DNA from: CAZDGK01 sp964505035
GTDB taxonomy: Bacteria; Patescibacteriota; Saccharimonadia; UBA4664
Length of the DNA stretch: 23,779 bases
Assembly (NCBI GenBank): GCA_964505035.1
Contig: CAZDGK010000017.1
Location: forward strand, 1 to 23,779
Direction of reading: 5' to 3'
The notes beneath the pieces are model-generated. The model ran no database searches, was not told the origin of the DNA, and saw nothing but the letters and a program-made list of their open reading frames with translations. The translations under genes were made by a program, and so were the position numbers. Shown piece by piece: positions 13,862-22,706 of this stretch. Each line of letters starts with the position of its first letter. Positions within the stretch are counted from its first letter, which is position 1.

Positions 13862-14979
13862 AAATCCTCATCACCACCCCCTATTACTATCCTTATGTAG
13901 GCGGCATGGAAAACTATGTCCGTGCTATTGCTGATGGCTTGCACCGCGAGGGGGTAGAGGTAGTGGTGGCCTGCGGCGACCATGTTGCCAAAGTGACCCG
14001 CGAAACCCTCGACGGCTACACCGTCTACCGCCTACCCATCTGGAAGACCTTCTCAAATACCCCCGTCAATCCGGGCTGGTTCGGCATGCTCCGCCGCATC
14101 ATCCAGGAAGAGCAGCCGGAGATCATTAATACCCACCTGCCCGTCCCCAGCATGGCCGACGTCACCATCTGGGCGGCCGGTCGTACACCGGTCGTCGTGA
14201 CCTATCACGCCGCCACCCTCCAAAAACCCGGCAGCCTCCTCATGAAGCTAGCTACCGCCGCCTACACTCTGGCGCAGCGGATCACCTTTGCCAAAGCCAC
14301 CGCCATCATCGCAGTGTCGCCCTATGTCAAGACCGCGCTGGGCCGCCGATTGGCCGCCAAAACCCACGTCGTCTGCAACGCCGTCGCCGCTACCGCCATC
14401 AGCCCGAGCATTCCAGCCGGCAAGCAGGGTCTGGTTTTCGTCAACAACCTCTTCACCAGCCATGCCTGGAAGGGTCTAGATCTCATCCTCGAGAGCCTAG
14501 CCCTCTACCGCCAGCGCTACGGCACGGCGCCCACCCTCACCATCGTCGGTGACGGCGACGACCGGCCGCGCTACGAGCAAAAGACCCGCGACCTCGGCTT
14601 GAGCCAGACGGTGGTATTTGCTGGCCGCCGCACCGGCCTCGATCGCGACCGCCTCATCGCTGGTGCTGCCGGCATGATCCTCTATCCCACGACAGCCAAC
14701 GACGCCTTCCCAACAGTTATGCTCGAGGCCTGGTCTCAGGGCACGCCGGTCATCGTCTCGGCCATTGGTCCGATGCCCTCGCTCGTCGATGACGGCATCA
14801 CCGGCCTGGTCACCGCCCCGCACGACCCGGCGGCCTTGGCCACCAGTATCCACCGCCTGCTATCCGACCCGGCCGCGGCTGCTGCCATGGGCCACGCCGG
14901 CCACCAATTGGTCAAGGACCACTACACCTGGGATATCCAAGTCGCCAATACTCGCCGTCTCTTGGAGAAACTCGCATGA
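13858..14979 (+). CDS. GT4-family glycosyltransferase with variant EX7E motif
   Basis: The 373-residue protein starts MKILITTPYYYPYVGGMENYV, the standard GT4 glycine loop, and has INTHLPVPSMADV in the acceptor domain. The donor domain starts near residue 190, with LTIVGDGDDRPRYEQ and FAGRRTGLDRDRLI. In the usual EX7E position it reads NDAFPTVMLEAWSQG, so the first Glu is replaced by Asp. This is a tolerated variation in some GT4 enzymes, but notable. The start overlaps the preceding stop as ATGA, and the end does the same with the next gene. Confidence 0.9.
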   Translation: MKILITTPYYYPYVGGMENYVRAIADGLHREGVEVVVACGDHVAKVTRETLDGYTVYRLPIWKTFSNTPVNPGWFGMLRRIIQEEQPEIINTHLPVPSMADVTIWAAGRTPVVVTYHAATLQKPGSLLMKLATAAYTLAQRITFAKATAIIAVSPYVKTALGRRLAAKTHVVCNAVAATAISPSIPAGKQGLVFVNNLFTSHAWKGLDLILESLALYRQRYGTAPTLTIVGDGDDRPRYEQKTRDLGLSQTVVFAGRRTGLDRDRLIAGAAGMILYPTTANDAFPTVMLEAWSQGTPVIVSAIGPMPSLVDDGITGLVTAPHDPAALATSIHRLLSDPAAAAAMGHAGHQLVKDHYTWDIQVANTRRLLEKLA

Positions 14980-16121
14980 AGATTCTAATGCTTTCATCAG
15001 GCACTCCGGGCTCCTCGCTGACCCACCGCATCGTGTCACTGGGTCGCGAGCTGGTTAAACGCGGCCACACCGTCACCATGATCGCCCCCAGCTTCGACAA
15101 GCACTCGCACTTCCGCACCGACGCGCCCGCCACCATCGACGGCATCACCATGGTGTACCCCTTCCAGTTCAAGACTCGCTCGTTCCTGCTCAATCTGCTG
15201 CCCTACATCGTCAGCGCCGCCGTCGAAGTATTGCGCCGCCGCAGCGACCTGATCTACCTCTACAAACCAACACCAGCCACCATCGTCGGCCTGCTGGCAC
15301 GGTGGCTTAAGCGCACTCCGGTAGTGCTCGACCTCGACGACCTGGGTAGTGAAGTCATGCGGATCGAAGGTCAGCCCGCGCCCATCTACCGCCTGGTAGC
15401 CGCCTGCGAGCGCCTAGCTGCTCGCCAGGCCGCTGGCATCGTGGTGGCTTCGCGCCTGCTTGAGCACGAGCTGGGCGAATACGCCCCCGGCACGCCCATC
15501 CTGCGCCTGCCCAACGGCGTCGACCCCTCTCGGTTCGTGCCGCGCCGCGCCAGCCGTGCTCCCCGCATCGTGTTCTTTGGTTTGCTCAGCCGCACCAGCA
15601 TCCTCACCCCGCTGTTCGAAGCCCTGCCCAGCCTCATCGAGCAAGTCGGCCGCGACCAAGTACACGTCGAGATTCTCGGCGACGGCCAGTGCCGGACCGA
15701 CTTTGAGCAGCTCGTCGCCCGCCTCGGCGTCGCTGACGTCGTGTCATTCCGCGGCTGGACCACCTTCGAGCAACTCACCCAGTACACCGCTGCCGGCGAT
15801 ATTGCTATCTGCATCATGCCTCTGGAGCGCACCACCGCCGCCTGCAGCAATCAAAAAGTCTTCCAATATGAGGCCATGGAGCTTTGCACGGTGGTCAGCC
15901 GGGTAGGGGACTTGCCGTTGTACGTAGCTGACGGCCAGGCCGGCGTGATTGTTCCGGCCAGCGACGCCCCGGCTCTCGCCACAGCTCTAGCAAAGCTCAT
16001 CCAGGACGCCCCGCGCCGGCGCCAGCTCGCCAAGGCCGGGCGACAGCTCGCCCAGAGCCAGTTCGCCTGGTCGGTCCTGGCCGGCCAGCTCGACCAACTC
16101 CTGCAGGAGGTGGCCAAATGA
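14976..16121 (+). CDS. GT4-type glycosyltransferase, divergent
   Basis: The 381-residue protein starts MKILMLSSGTPGSSLTHRI, a GT4-like loop lacking the GG pair of its neighbours. LDLDDLGSEVMRI lies in the first domain. The C-terminal domain has PRIVFFGLLSRTSILTPLF, VEILGDGQCRTDFEQL and CSNQKVFQYEAMELCTVVS, which corresponds to the SNK-[LF]-EYMA-G-PVV pattern of one GT4 subgroup. GGAGA precedes the start, which overlaps the previous stop. It probably adds another sugar in the same pathway. Confidence 0.85.
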   Translation: MKILMLSSGTPGSSLTHRIVSLGRELVKRGHTVTMIAPSFDKHSHFRTDAPATIDGITMVYPFQFKTRSFLLNLLPYIVSAAVEVLRRRSDLIYLYKPTPATIVGLLARWLKRTPVVLDLDDLGSEVMRIEGQPAPIYRLVAACERLAARQAAGIVVASRLLEHELGEYAPGTPILRLPNGVDPSRFVPRRASRAPRIVFFGLLSRTSILTPLFEALPSLIEQVGRDQVHVEILGDGQCRTDFEQLVARLGVADVVSFRGWTTFEQLTQYTAAGDIAICIMPLERTTAACSNQKVFQYEAMELCTVVSRVGDLPLYVADGQAGVIVPASDAPALATALAKLIQDAPRRRQLAKAGRQLAQSQFAWSVLAGQLDQLLQEVAK

Positions 16122-17179
16122 CAACCCGCCAGCTCCCATTCATGTCAGTCGTGATCTGTGTCTGGAACGGCGCCGACAAGCTTGGCTACGCCATCGAGTC
16201 GCTGCTAGCTCAGGACTACCCCAAGGACCGCTACGAGATCATCGTGGTCAATGACGGTTCTGCCGACCGCTCGCTCCAGGTCGCCCAAAGCTACCCCGTG
16301 CGGGTTATTAATCATGCCAAAAACCAAGGCCTGCCCGCCGCCCGCAATACCGGCCTGGCCCATGCCCGCGGCGACATCTACGTCTGCTTCGACCACGACT
16401 GCGTAGTGGAGCCTGGCTGGTTGCGCCAGCTCGCCACCGGCTACGAACTACCCGATGCGAAGGGTGTCGGCAGCATCGTTGCGCCCCACGAACACATCCA
16501 CGGCTGGGTCGACCACTTCATGGTTGCCACCGGCAGCGGCAACCCGCCTTCGCTCAAGCTCGGCACATCGCCCAATCCGCTCAAGCGCTTCCTGGCCTAC
16601 ATCGCCGATCAGTTCGGCTCCAGCACCCCAACCGGCACTCAGCCCTATGCTGTGCGCCAGCTTAATGGCGCCAGCGCTACCTTCCCGGTCAGCGTCCTAC
16701 AGGCAGTTGGCGGTTGGGACGCCAGCCTGCGCTGGATGGAGGACTCCGACATTTGCTCGCGCATCAATCAGCTATATCCCAGCCTGCACTACTACGCGCT
16801 GCCCACTGCCCGGCTGGTGCACGACCCCAAGATGAGCCTGCGCACCTTCATCACGCGGCCCTACAAGCGCGGCTTGCCCAACCTCAAATATTACCGCCGC
16901 AACCACCTCGTGCCACCCATCTTCCCAATGCCGGTCGCTTGGATACTGGCCACACTAGGCGCTACACTACTCAACCCCGCGCTTGGCCTGCTCACCGCCA
17001 TCCTCAGCCCACAACTGCTCTATGCCTGGTGGCCCTACAAGGGTGCCCGCCAGCTCCGGCCGCTGTACTTTAGCTTTGCCTACCTGCAGCTAGCCGAGGA
17101 AGCCTCCACGGTACTGGGCCTGCTCAGCGGCTACGTGGCACTCATGGGCCAGGGGTCGGAGGTTCGCGATGAGCGCTAG
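16118..17179 (+). CDS. GT2 glycosyltransferase with C-terminal membrane helices
   Basis: The 353-residue protein has a GT2 domain: SVVICVWNGADKLGYAIESL, YEIIVVNDGSADRS, LPAARNTGLAHARGD, then FDHDCV as the DXD site, and the acceptor-side GGWDASLRWMEDSDIC. Two or more hydrophobic helices follow (about 265-300 and 315-345), anchoring it to the membrane. It differs from the earlier GT2, being of the rhamnosyl/chain-extending type rather than the polyprenyl-phosphate type. GGAGG precedes ATG 16118, which overlaps the previous stop. The end overlaps the next gene by 11 bases. Confidence 0.9.
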   Translation: MTTRQLPFMSVVICVWNGADKLGYAIESLLAQDYPKDRYEIIVVNDGSADRSLQVAQSYPVRVINHAKNQGLPAARNTGLAHARGDIYVCFDHDCVVEPGWLRQLATGYELPDAKGVGSIVAPHEHIHGWVDHFMVATGSGNPPSLKLGTSPNPLKRFLAYIADQFGSSTPTGTQPYAVRQLNGASATFPVSVLQAVGGWDASLRWMEDSDICSRINQLYPSLHYYALPTARLVHDPKMSLRTFITRPYKRGLPNLKYYRRNHLVPPIFPMPVAWILATLGATLLNPALGLLTAILSPQLLYAWWPYKGARQLRPLYFSFAYLQLAEEASTVLGLLSGYVALMGQGSEVRDER

Positions 17180-19457
17180 GCTCCAGCAACTACTCTTGCT
17201 ATCCGGCCTCATTCTCGGCTGGACCACCATCACGCTATTCGCGCCGGTTAGCCTGCTGACCATCGCGCTATCGGCGGCTTTCTTGCTGCTCACGCCTGGC
17301 CTGCTCATCGCCCGTCTCGTCATGAAAGGCCAGCTGCCCAGCAGCCTGTGGACCGCCACCAGCTTCTCCGTGGGACTGAGCCTGCTCTTCCTGATGGCCA
17401 TCGGCCTGTTCGTCAACACCGTGCTGCCAGCCTTTGGCGTGGCCGAGCCCCTGAGCAAGCTCCCGCTGACCGCCGCTATCGCCATCAGCCTGTCGCTGCT
17501 AACCGCGCGAACCTTCCGTGGCCGGCGCAAAGTCCTGCCCACGCTCCAGATTCCCGACTACACCAAACGGGAGTGGGGGATCGTGGCCGTCGGTGCCCTG
17601 CTGCCAATCCTGAGCGCGGGCGGCGCCATCTCGCTCAACAACCATGGCTCCAATCTGCTGACCCTCCTGAGCCTAGCGCTCACCTGTATCTACGGGCTGG
17701 TCATCGTCTGGCCCAAGTCACAGACCACCCACCGCGCCTACCCGGCGGCGCTCTTCTTCATGGCGCTGGCCGTGCTCCTAGCCACCTCGCTGCGCGGCTG
17801 GAATATCACCGGCCACGACATCATGCAAGAATACCAGGTCTTTAGCCTCACCAACCAGCACGGCCTGTGGAGCATGAATTTCCTCCAGGACGCCTACAAT
17901 GCCTGCCTGAGCATCACCATTTTGCCCACCATGCTCACGCGGCTCACCGGCCTGACCGATATCTACGTGTACAAATTCCTGTACCAGCTACTGTTTGCGC
18001 TGGTGCCGGTCATCCTGTATTTCACTACCAGCCGCTTCCTGCCCAAGAAAATCGCGCTAATGTCGGCGTTTGCCTTCATTTCATTCCCAACCTTCATCAC
18101 CGACATGGCCATGCTCGGCCGCCAGGAAATCGCCCTGGTGTTCTTCGCGCTGTTCCTCATGACCCTCTTCCATAGCCAGCTGCGCCGCCAAGCCCGCAGC
18201 ATCCTGGTCCTACTACTTGGTCTGGGCATGATTTGGTCGCACTACTCTACGGCCTATGTCGCCATGGGCGTCATCCTCACCGCCAAGGTATTTGAGGTAG
18301 TCTTCCTGCGGCTCGACCAGTGGCGCCAGCGCCGCTCCAATACCCGGCTCGTCTCAGTGCCACTCAGCTGGGCCACCGCCATCATCATGCTGCTGAGCAT
18401 CTACGCCTGGAACAGCCAGATCACCAACACCGGCCAAAACATCGCCAAAACGCTGGGCGGCATTGTCATCAACCTGCCAAACATCATCAGCCAGACCAAC
18501 AAGTCGGCCGAGTCAGGCTACAGCTTGTTTGCCACCCGCTTGTCCGATGACCAGATCTTCCGCCAGTACAGCGGCACGGTCACGCAGAGCCGCGACCTTT
18601 CGGCCGCCGCCTACTACCCAGCCACCGTCACCAATCACTACCCGCTGACCCGCGCCGAGCAGTCTGTGGCGCCCACCACCGCCACCGGCCGCGTACTCGG
18701 CGCCGCTGGCTCGGTGCTGTACGGCCTGTACGACACCATTCGCTCAGTCTATGCCCAGCTCATCCAGCTTGCCATTCTGCTTGGGCTAGCCATCCTGACC
18801 TTCCGCCCGCCCAAGGCCCTCACCAAGCTGCCACGCCAATACCTGATGCTCGGATTTGCCAGCCTCGCCATGGTGGCTCTTCAAGTCTTGCTACCGTCCA
18901 GCGTGGTCAACTACGGCCTGCTACGACTGCTGCAGCAGTGTCTACTATTCCTGACCCCGGCCATCATCATCGCGTTTTGCGTGGGCCTGGGCTGGCTGCG
19001 GCTGCCCTGGGACTGGCGCATCCGCCTCACGGCCGGCTTGCTCGTCGGCTTCTTTGCCGTGAACTCCGGCCTCATCCCGGCCATCACCGGCGGCTACAAA
19101 CCCACCCTCACCACCGCCAATAGCGGCTTCTATTACGACGGCTACTACACCCACACCGAGGAAGTCGCCGGCTACCAATGGCTGCGTGCCAACACCCCCA
19201 AGGGCTCCATCGTCAACGCCGACGAGTTTGCCCGCCGGGCCATGATCACCTACAGCGGCATCTACGCCCGCCCCAGCCTGGCGCCGGCCGCCATCGCCAG
19301 CGACGCCTATGTCTACCTTAGCTACGGCAACACCACCACCGGCCGAGTACCGTTCTACTATGACGGCACCCTCCTCTACATGGACCCGCCCACCCAGTTC
19401 CTGGACGACACCAAAAACCTGGTGTACTCCAACGGCTCGGTCGAAATCTACAAGTAG
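17169..19457 (+). CDS. DUF2206-like large multi-pass membrane protein, possible GT-C glycosyltransferase
   Basis: The 762-residue protein has about a dozen or more transmembrane helices in its first 630 residues and a C-terminal extracytoplasmic portion (about 650-762). GHDIMQEYQVFSLTNQHGLWSMNF (read in part here as GHDIMQEYQVF) with an acidic residue in the first outer loop, LPTMLTRLTGLTDIYVYKF, and MLGRQEIALVFFALFLMT are patterns of DUF2206 and of GT-C enzymes using lipid-phosphate donors. The N-terminal helices recall DUF1616. With a polyprenyl-phosphate sugar synthase in the same operon, a role transferring lipid-linked sugars outside is plausible, not proved. GGAGG precedes the start. 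Confidence 0.75.
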   Translation: MSARLQQLLLLSGLILGWTTITLFAPVSLLTIALSAAFLLLTPGLLIARLVMKGQLPSSLWTATSFSVGLSLLFLMAIGLFVNTVLPAFGVAEPLSKLPLTAAIAISLSLLTARTFRGRRKVLPTLQIPDYTKREWGIVAVGALLPILSAGGAISLNNHGSNLLTLLSLALTCIYGLVIVWPKSQTTHRAYPAALFFMALAVLLATSLRGWNITGHDIMQEYQVFSLTNQHGLWSMNFLQDAYNACLSITILPTMLTRLTGLTDIYVYKFLYQLLFALVPVILYFTTSRFLPKKIALMSAFAFISFPTFITDMAMLGRQEIALVFFALFLMTLFHSQLRRQARSILVLLLGLGMIWSHYSTAYVAMGVILTAKVFEVVFLRLDQWRQRRSNTRLVSVPLSWATAIIMLLSIYAWNSQITNTGQNIAKTLGGIVINLPNIISQTNKSAESGYSLFATRLSDDQIFRQYSGTVTQSRDLSAAAYYPATVTNHYPLTRAEQSVAPTTATGRVLGAAGSVLYGLYDTIRSVYAQLIQLAILLGLAILTFRPPKALTKLPRQYLMLGFASLAMVALQVLLPSSVVNYGLLRLLQQCLLFLTPAIIIAFCVGLGWLRLPWDWRIRLTAGLLVGFFAVNSGLIPAITGGYKPTLTTANSGFYYDGYYTHTEEVAGYQWLRANTPKGSIVNADEFARRAMITYSGIYARPSLAPAAIASDAYVYLSYGNTTTGRVPFYYDGTLLYMDPPTQFLDDTKNLVYSNGSVEIYK

Positions 19458-19464
19458 CTCCCGC

Positions 19465-19495
19465 TTGGCATTAGCCTCATTTGGCGTCATAATAG
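19465..19495 (+). promoter_or_regulatory. Candidate promoter for the glycoside hydrolase
   Basis: TTGGCA (19465-19470), a 19-base spacer and TAATAG (19490-19495), leaving a short leader before GTG 19527. The spacer is longer than ideal, so read-through from the operon upstream may contribute. Confidence 0.45.
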
Positions 19496-19526
19496 TCCCA
19501 TATTGCTAATGCTCTAACGGATTCGC

Positions 19527-20669
19527 GTGCCAAAAAAATCCGCCCACAAGTCTCGCCGTCACACGCCGTCGCCGTTTTTCATGATCGCGACGGCCATCAT
19601 TGGCACGCTCCTAGTCGGCGCCGCAGCCCTCAGAGTCGGCCTCGGCCCAGCAGCCCCCGGCCTGCACCTGCCGGGCGGCCAGGCCCGCACTCTGCCGGGG
19701 CTCAGCACCTACGGCATCTCCGGCAGCTTCGGCGATCTCTCCGCCGCCGACCTCACCAAGCGCCTGGCCGACATCCACGCCACTGGCGCCAGCTGGATCC
19801 GCTATGACCTCAACTGGGGTCACGTGCAGCTAGCCGGCCCCTCCAGCTTCGACTGGTCAGTACCCGACCGCGTTACCACCGCCGCACATGACCAGGGGCT
19901 AGAGGTCGTCATGACCATCGACCTCACACCACCCTGGCAGCGCGTCCCTGGCTGCAATCAGGGCGAGCGCTGCGCCCCGCAGGACCCCGACGCCTATGCA
20001 GCCTTCGCGGCCGCCGCCGTCACTCATTATCTCAGCTACGGCGTGCATGTCTGGGAGATCTGGAACGAACCCAATATTGCCTACCGCTTCGGCCCAGCCA
20101 CCGACCCTATCAAGTACACCAAAATGCTCACCAAGGCCTCGGCCCGCATCCGCCAAGTTGACCCCACGGCCACCATCATTGCTGCCAGCACCGCTCCCGC
20201 CTCCAGCAAGCATGGCGACCTGCGGCCGCTCGATTTCCTGCAAGCCATGTACTCCAACGGTGCTCAAGGCAGCTTCGACGCCCTCTCGGTCCACCCCTAC
20301 ACCTATCCGGTCACTCCATCACAAAGCAGCCCCGACGACGCCTGGGGGCAGATGTTTAGCATGCATCAGCTGATGGCCCAGGCCGGCGATGGGGCCAAGC
20401 CCATCTGGATTACCGAGTTTGGCGCCCCGACCGGTGGCATCAAAGGCGACCCCACCGATCCCTATGTCAGCGAGGCCGTCCAGGCTCAGACCATTACCGA
20501 AGCCATTTCATTATTTCGCGCTCAGTCCTGGAGCGGTCCATTTTTCTGGTATAACTGGCAAGACGCCGCCACCGGCAATGCCAGCAGCGAGAACTTCTAC
20601 GGCCTACTCCGGGCCGATGGCAGCCACAAGCCTAGCTATGACGCCTTTGTCCTAAAAGCCAAACAATAG
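19527..20669 (+). CDS. Clan-A glycoside hydrolase, PslG/GH39-like, membrane-anchored
   Basis: The 380-residue protein has a basic N-terminus, a transmembrane helix (about 16-38) and a (beta/alpha)8-type domain from about residue 60. Conserved pieces are GASWIRYDLNWGHVQ, VWEIWNEPN with acid/base Glu181, SVHPYTYP, and WITEFGAP with nucleophile Glu297, followed by FFWYNWQD. The spacing between the two Glu residues fits clan GH-A. PslG in Pseudomonas, an endoglycosidase for its own exopolysaccharide, has this layout and genomic setting. It likely trims the polymer made by this locus on the outer face. The start is GTG 19527. The last 18 bases overlap the end of the opposite-strand flippase gene. 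Confidence 0.85.
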   Translation: MPKKSAHKSRRHTPSPFFMIATAIIGTLLVGAAALRVGLGPAAPGLHLPGGQARTLPGLSTYGISGSFGDLSAADLTKRLADIHATGASWIRYDLNWGHVQLAGPSSFDWSVPDRVTTAAHDQGLEVVMTIDLTPPWQRVPGCNQGERCAPQDPDAYAAFAAAAVTHYLSYGVHVWEIWNEPNIAYRFGPATDPIKYTKMLTKASARIRQVDPTATIIAASTAPASSKHGDLRPLDFLQAMYSNGAQGSFDALSVHPYTYPVTPSQSSPDDAWGQMFSMHQLMAQAGDGAKPIWITEFGAPTGGIKGDPTDPYVSEAVQAQTITEAISLFRAQSWSGPFFWYNWQDAATGNASSENFYGLLRADGSHKPSYDAFVLKAKQ

Positions 20670-22706
20670 CAGGCCCGGCGACTTGCAATGCATCGCCAGA
20701 CCCACCCGCAGCACCAGCCGCTCGCTCCACGTCAGCCGGCGCACTTTTTGGTAAGCCTTCAGATACGTCCCTAGCGCTTTGCGATCATGGGTCGTGTCAT
20801 ACAATTGGCTGAGCGTAAAGAATGTACACACTACGATTGGGTCGTAGCGCATGCCTTCGAAGTCGAGCACACACGACACCTTATCGCCCAGCGTCAGCAG
20901 GTTGCTGCCATCAAAGTCAAAGTGGCTAATGCCCTTGGGCATCGCGCCCAGCAGCGAAGACTTGAGCGACCGGCCCTGCATCAGCTCATTGTCGTGCGCG
21001 TAGTCAGTCGCGTAGGTGATGCCGCCCAAGTGAATCCGCGCCTGCACTGCCGCCATGTGCCGCAGTAGCGCTGGGCTGTAGGCCTGCGGGTGGGCACCCG
21101 GCTCAAACTCCATCAGCACGCCAAACCAAGTCGTGCGGCCGGTTGTCGCCTGCGCCACCAAGCCGCCCTCCAGACAAGCCACCGGCTTGGTCACTGGCAC
21201 ATGCCGCGTCAGCAAATATTGGGTAAAGTCCAGCTCCGTCACCAGCGATGACAAAGTCTTGCTGGAACTATTGTAGACCTTCAGCACGTATAGCTGGTCG
21301 CCGTGCGACACCATCACTGTCGACGGGCCTGGCTGGCCAAACTCCGCCGATTCGAGGCCATACCGGGCCAGTAATGCTTTCACCGTAGCCGGCGACAGAC
21401 CCGCCGTGCGCTTGGGCACTGGCGCGTCCTGATCCGCCCGGTGGCCCAATCCAGCCATCAAGCCCAGGTGCACCAAACCACCAGCCGCCGCTCCGCCCAG
21501 CATCGCCAGGCCCACGCCGGCCAGCCCCAGATTATTCCAATCCAGCAGCACCCATCCCAAACCCAGCGACGTCGCTGCGATCACCGCCTGTACCACCACG
21601 ATCCCGCCCGAGCGGTGCTCCAGGTTCAAGATAGTATTACCCACCGAGTTAGCCGCCACGAAGAACGTCGTCACCGCCAATAGCTGGAAGATGGCCGTGC
21701 CGCCAGCCGCATACTGCGGACCAAACAGCGTCAGTAGGTATGGCGCCACCACCACCGCCAGCAACACCGCCGGCACGAGCACCAGCGCCAGGATCCGCAC
21801 CGCTTTACTGACGTTGTGCGCCTGGGCAGCAATGTCGTGCGAGCCCTCCGCGAGCAGCGAGTTGGTCATAGCCGACGGAATCACATACAGCAAGTTGGCC
21901 ATGGTCCAGGCCATCGAGAAGTACGCCGCATGCTCACTGCCCAGGCGGCCCAGAATCATCGACGGCATCAGCTGTGACGGCAAGCCAGCCAGCAACACGC
22001 CCACATAGTTATGGGTGTTATATTTGCGGCTGTCCGCCACAAATTTCCAATTGGGCCGGCTCAGCAACCGGTAGCCACACGAACGCCACATGAAGTACAG
22101 CGACAGCACCAGTGACACTACCACCGCCGCGATATACGCCCCAAAGATGCCTAGCGAGCCCAGCGGGATCAAAAACAACGGCAGCACTAGCTTGATCAAG
22201 CCAAACACCGTGTACACAATGGTGTGATACTCCGCCCGGCGATTGGCGATAAACACGCTGTCTGTGAGGGTATTTAGACTGACCGCCGCCATGAGCGCCA
22301 CAAACAGCGCCCCCGGGAAGAGGCCATGGTCAAACACCGCCAACTGCCCGTCAAAGCTTCCGCCAAACAGGCAGTACACCGTAGCTGCCACCACGGCCGC
22401 GCTCATCACCGTAATCAGCGCGGCATTAATGTCGCGCCCAGGCGTCTTGGAGACCGGCAGGAACCGCACCAAGCCAGAGTTAAGCCCCAGGAAGCTTAGG
22501 TTGGAAATCAATAGGCTAATCGAGATCAGCGCCGACGCCGCGCCAATCTGGGCAGGGGAGTAGAGGTGGGCCACAAACAGCCAGAACCCAAAGCCCAGCA
22601 CCGACATGATCGCGGTGCTCCCCATCAGGTAGACGGCGTTCCGGAACAAGCTGTCAGTCGCAAACAGCTGGCGCAAGTCGGCAAATTTGGTCATCAAATA
22701 CTTCAT
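20652..22706 (-). CDS. Polysaccharide flippase fused to APH-like kinase domain
   Basis: The 684-residue protein has two parts. Residues 1 to about 420 form a MATE/Wzx-type exporter with about 12-14 helices (LMGSTAIMSVLGFGFWLFVA, SPAQIGAASALIS). After a short charged linker, residues about 435-684 form an aminoglycoside-phosphotransferase-like kinase: YVLKVY with Lys476, Glu491 in the next helix, the catalytic loop HFDFDGSN (H595, D597, N602), and metal-binding D615 in VLDFEG. The kinase core residues are intact. A flippase carrying its own kinase could phosphorylate the exported lipid-linked sugar or regulate transport. ATG 22706 overlaps the deacetylase stop (ATGA). Confidence 0.9.
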   Translation of the reverse strand: MKYLMTKFADLRQLFATDSLFRNAVYLMGSTAIMSVLGFGFWLFVAHLYSPAQIGAASALISISLLISNLSFLGLNSGLVRFLPVSKTPGRDINAALITVMSAAVVAATVYCLFGGSFDGQLAVFDHGLFPGALFVALMAAVSLNTLTDSVFIANRRAEYHTIVYTVFGLIKLVLPLFLIPLGSLGIFGAYIAAVVVSLVLSLYFMWRSCGYRLLSRPNWKFVADSRKYNTHNYVGVLLAGLPSQLMPSMILGRLGSEHAAYFSMAWTMANLLYVIPSAMTNSLLAEGSHDIAAQAHNVSKAVRILALVLVPAVLLAVVVAPYLLTLFGPQYAAGGTAIFQLLAVTTFFVAANSVGNTILNLEHRSGGIVVVQAVIAATSLGLGWVLLDWNNLGLAGVGLAMLGGAAAGGLVHLGLMAGLGHRADQDAPVPKRTAGLSPATVKALLARYGLESAEFGQPGPSTVMVSHGDQLYVLKVYNSSSKTLSSLVTELDFTQYLLTRHVPVTKPVACLEGGLVAQATTGRTTWFGVLMEFEPGAHPQAYSPALLRHMAAVQARIHLGGITYATDYAHDNELMQGRSLKSSLLGAMPKGISHFDFDGSNLLTLGDKVSCVLDFEGMRYDPIVVCTFFTLSQLYDTTHDRKALGTYLKAYQKVRRLTWSERLVLRVGLAMHCKSPGLLLFGF

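Noticed and set aside
18945..19490. 181-codon open frame on the minus strand
   Set aside because: Antisense to the DUF2206-like gene; composition is typical of a shadow frame.
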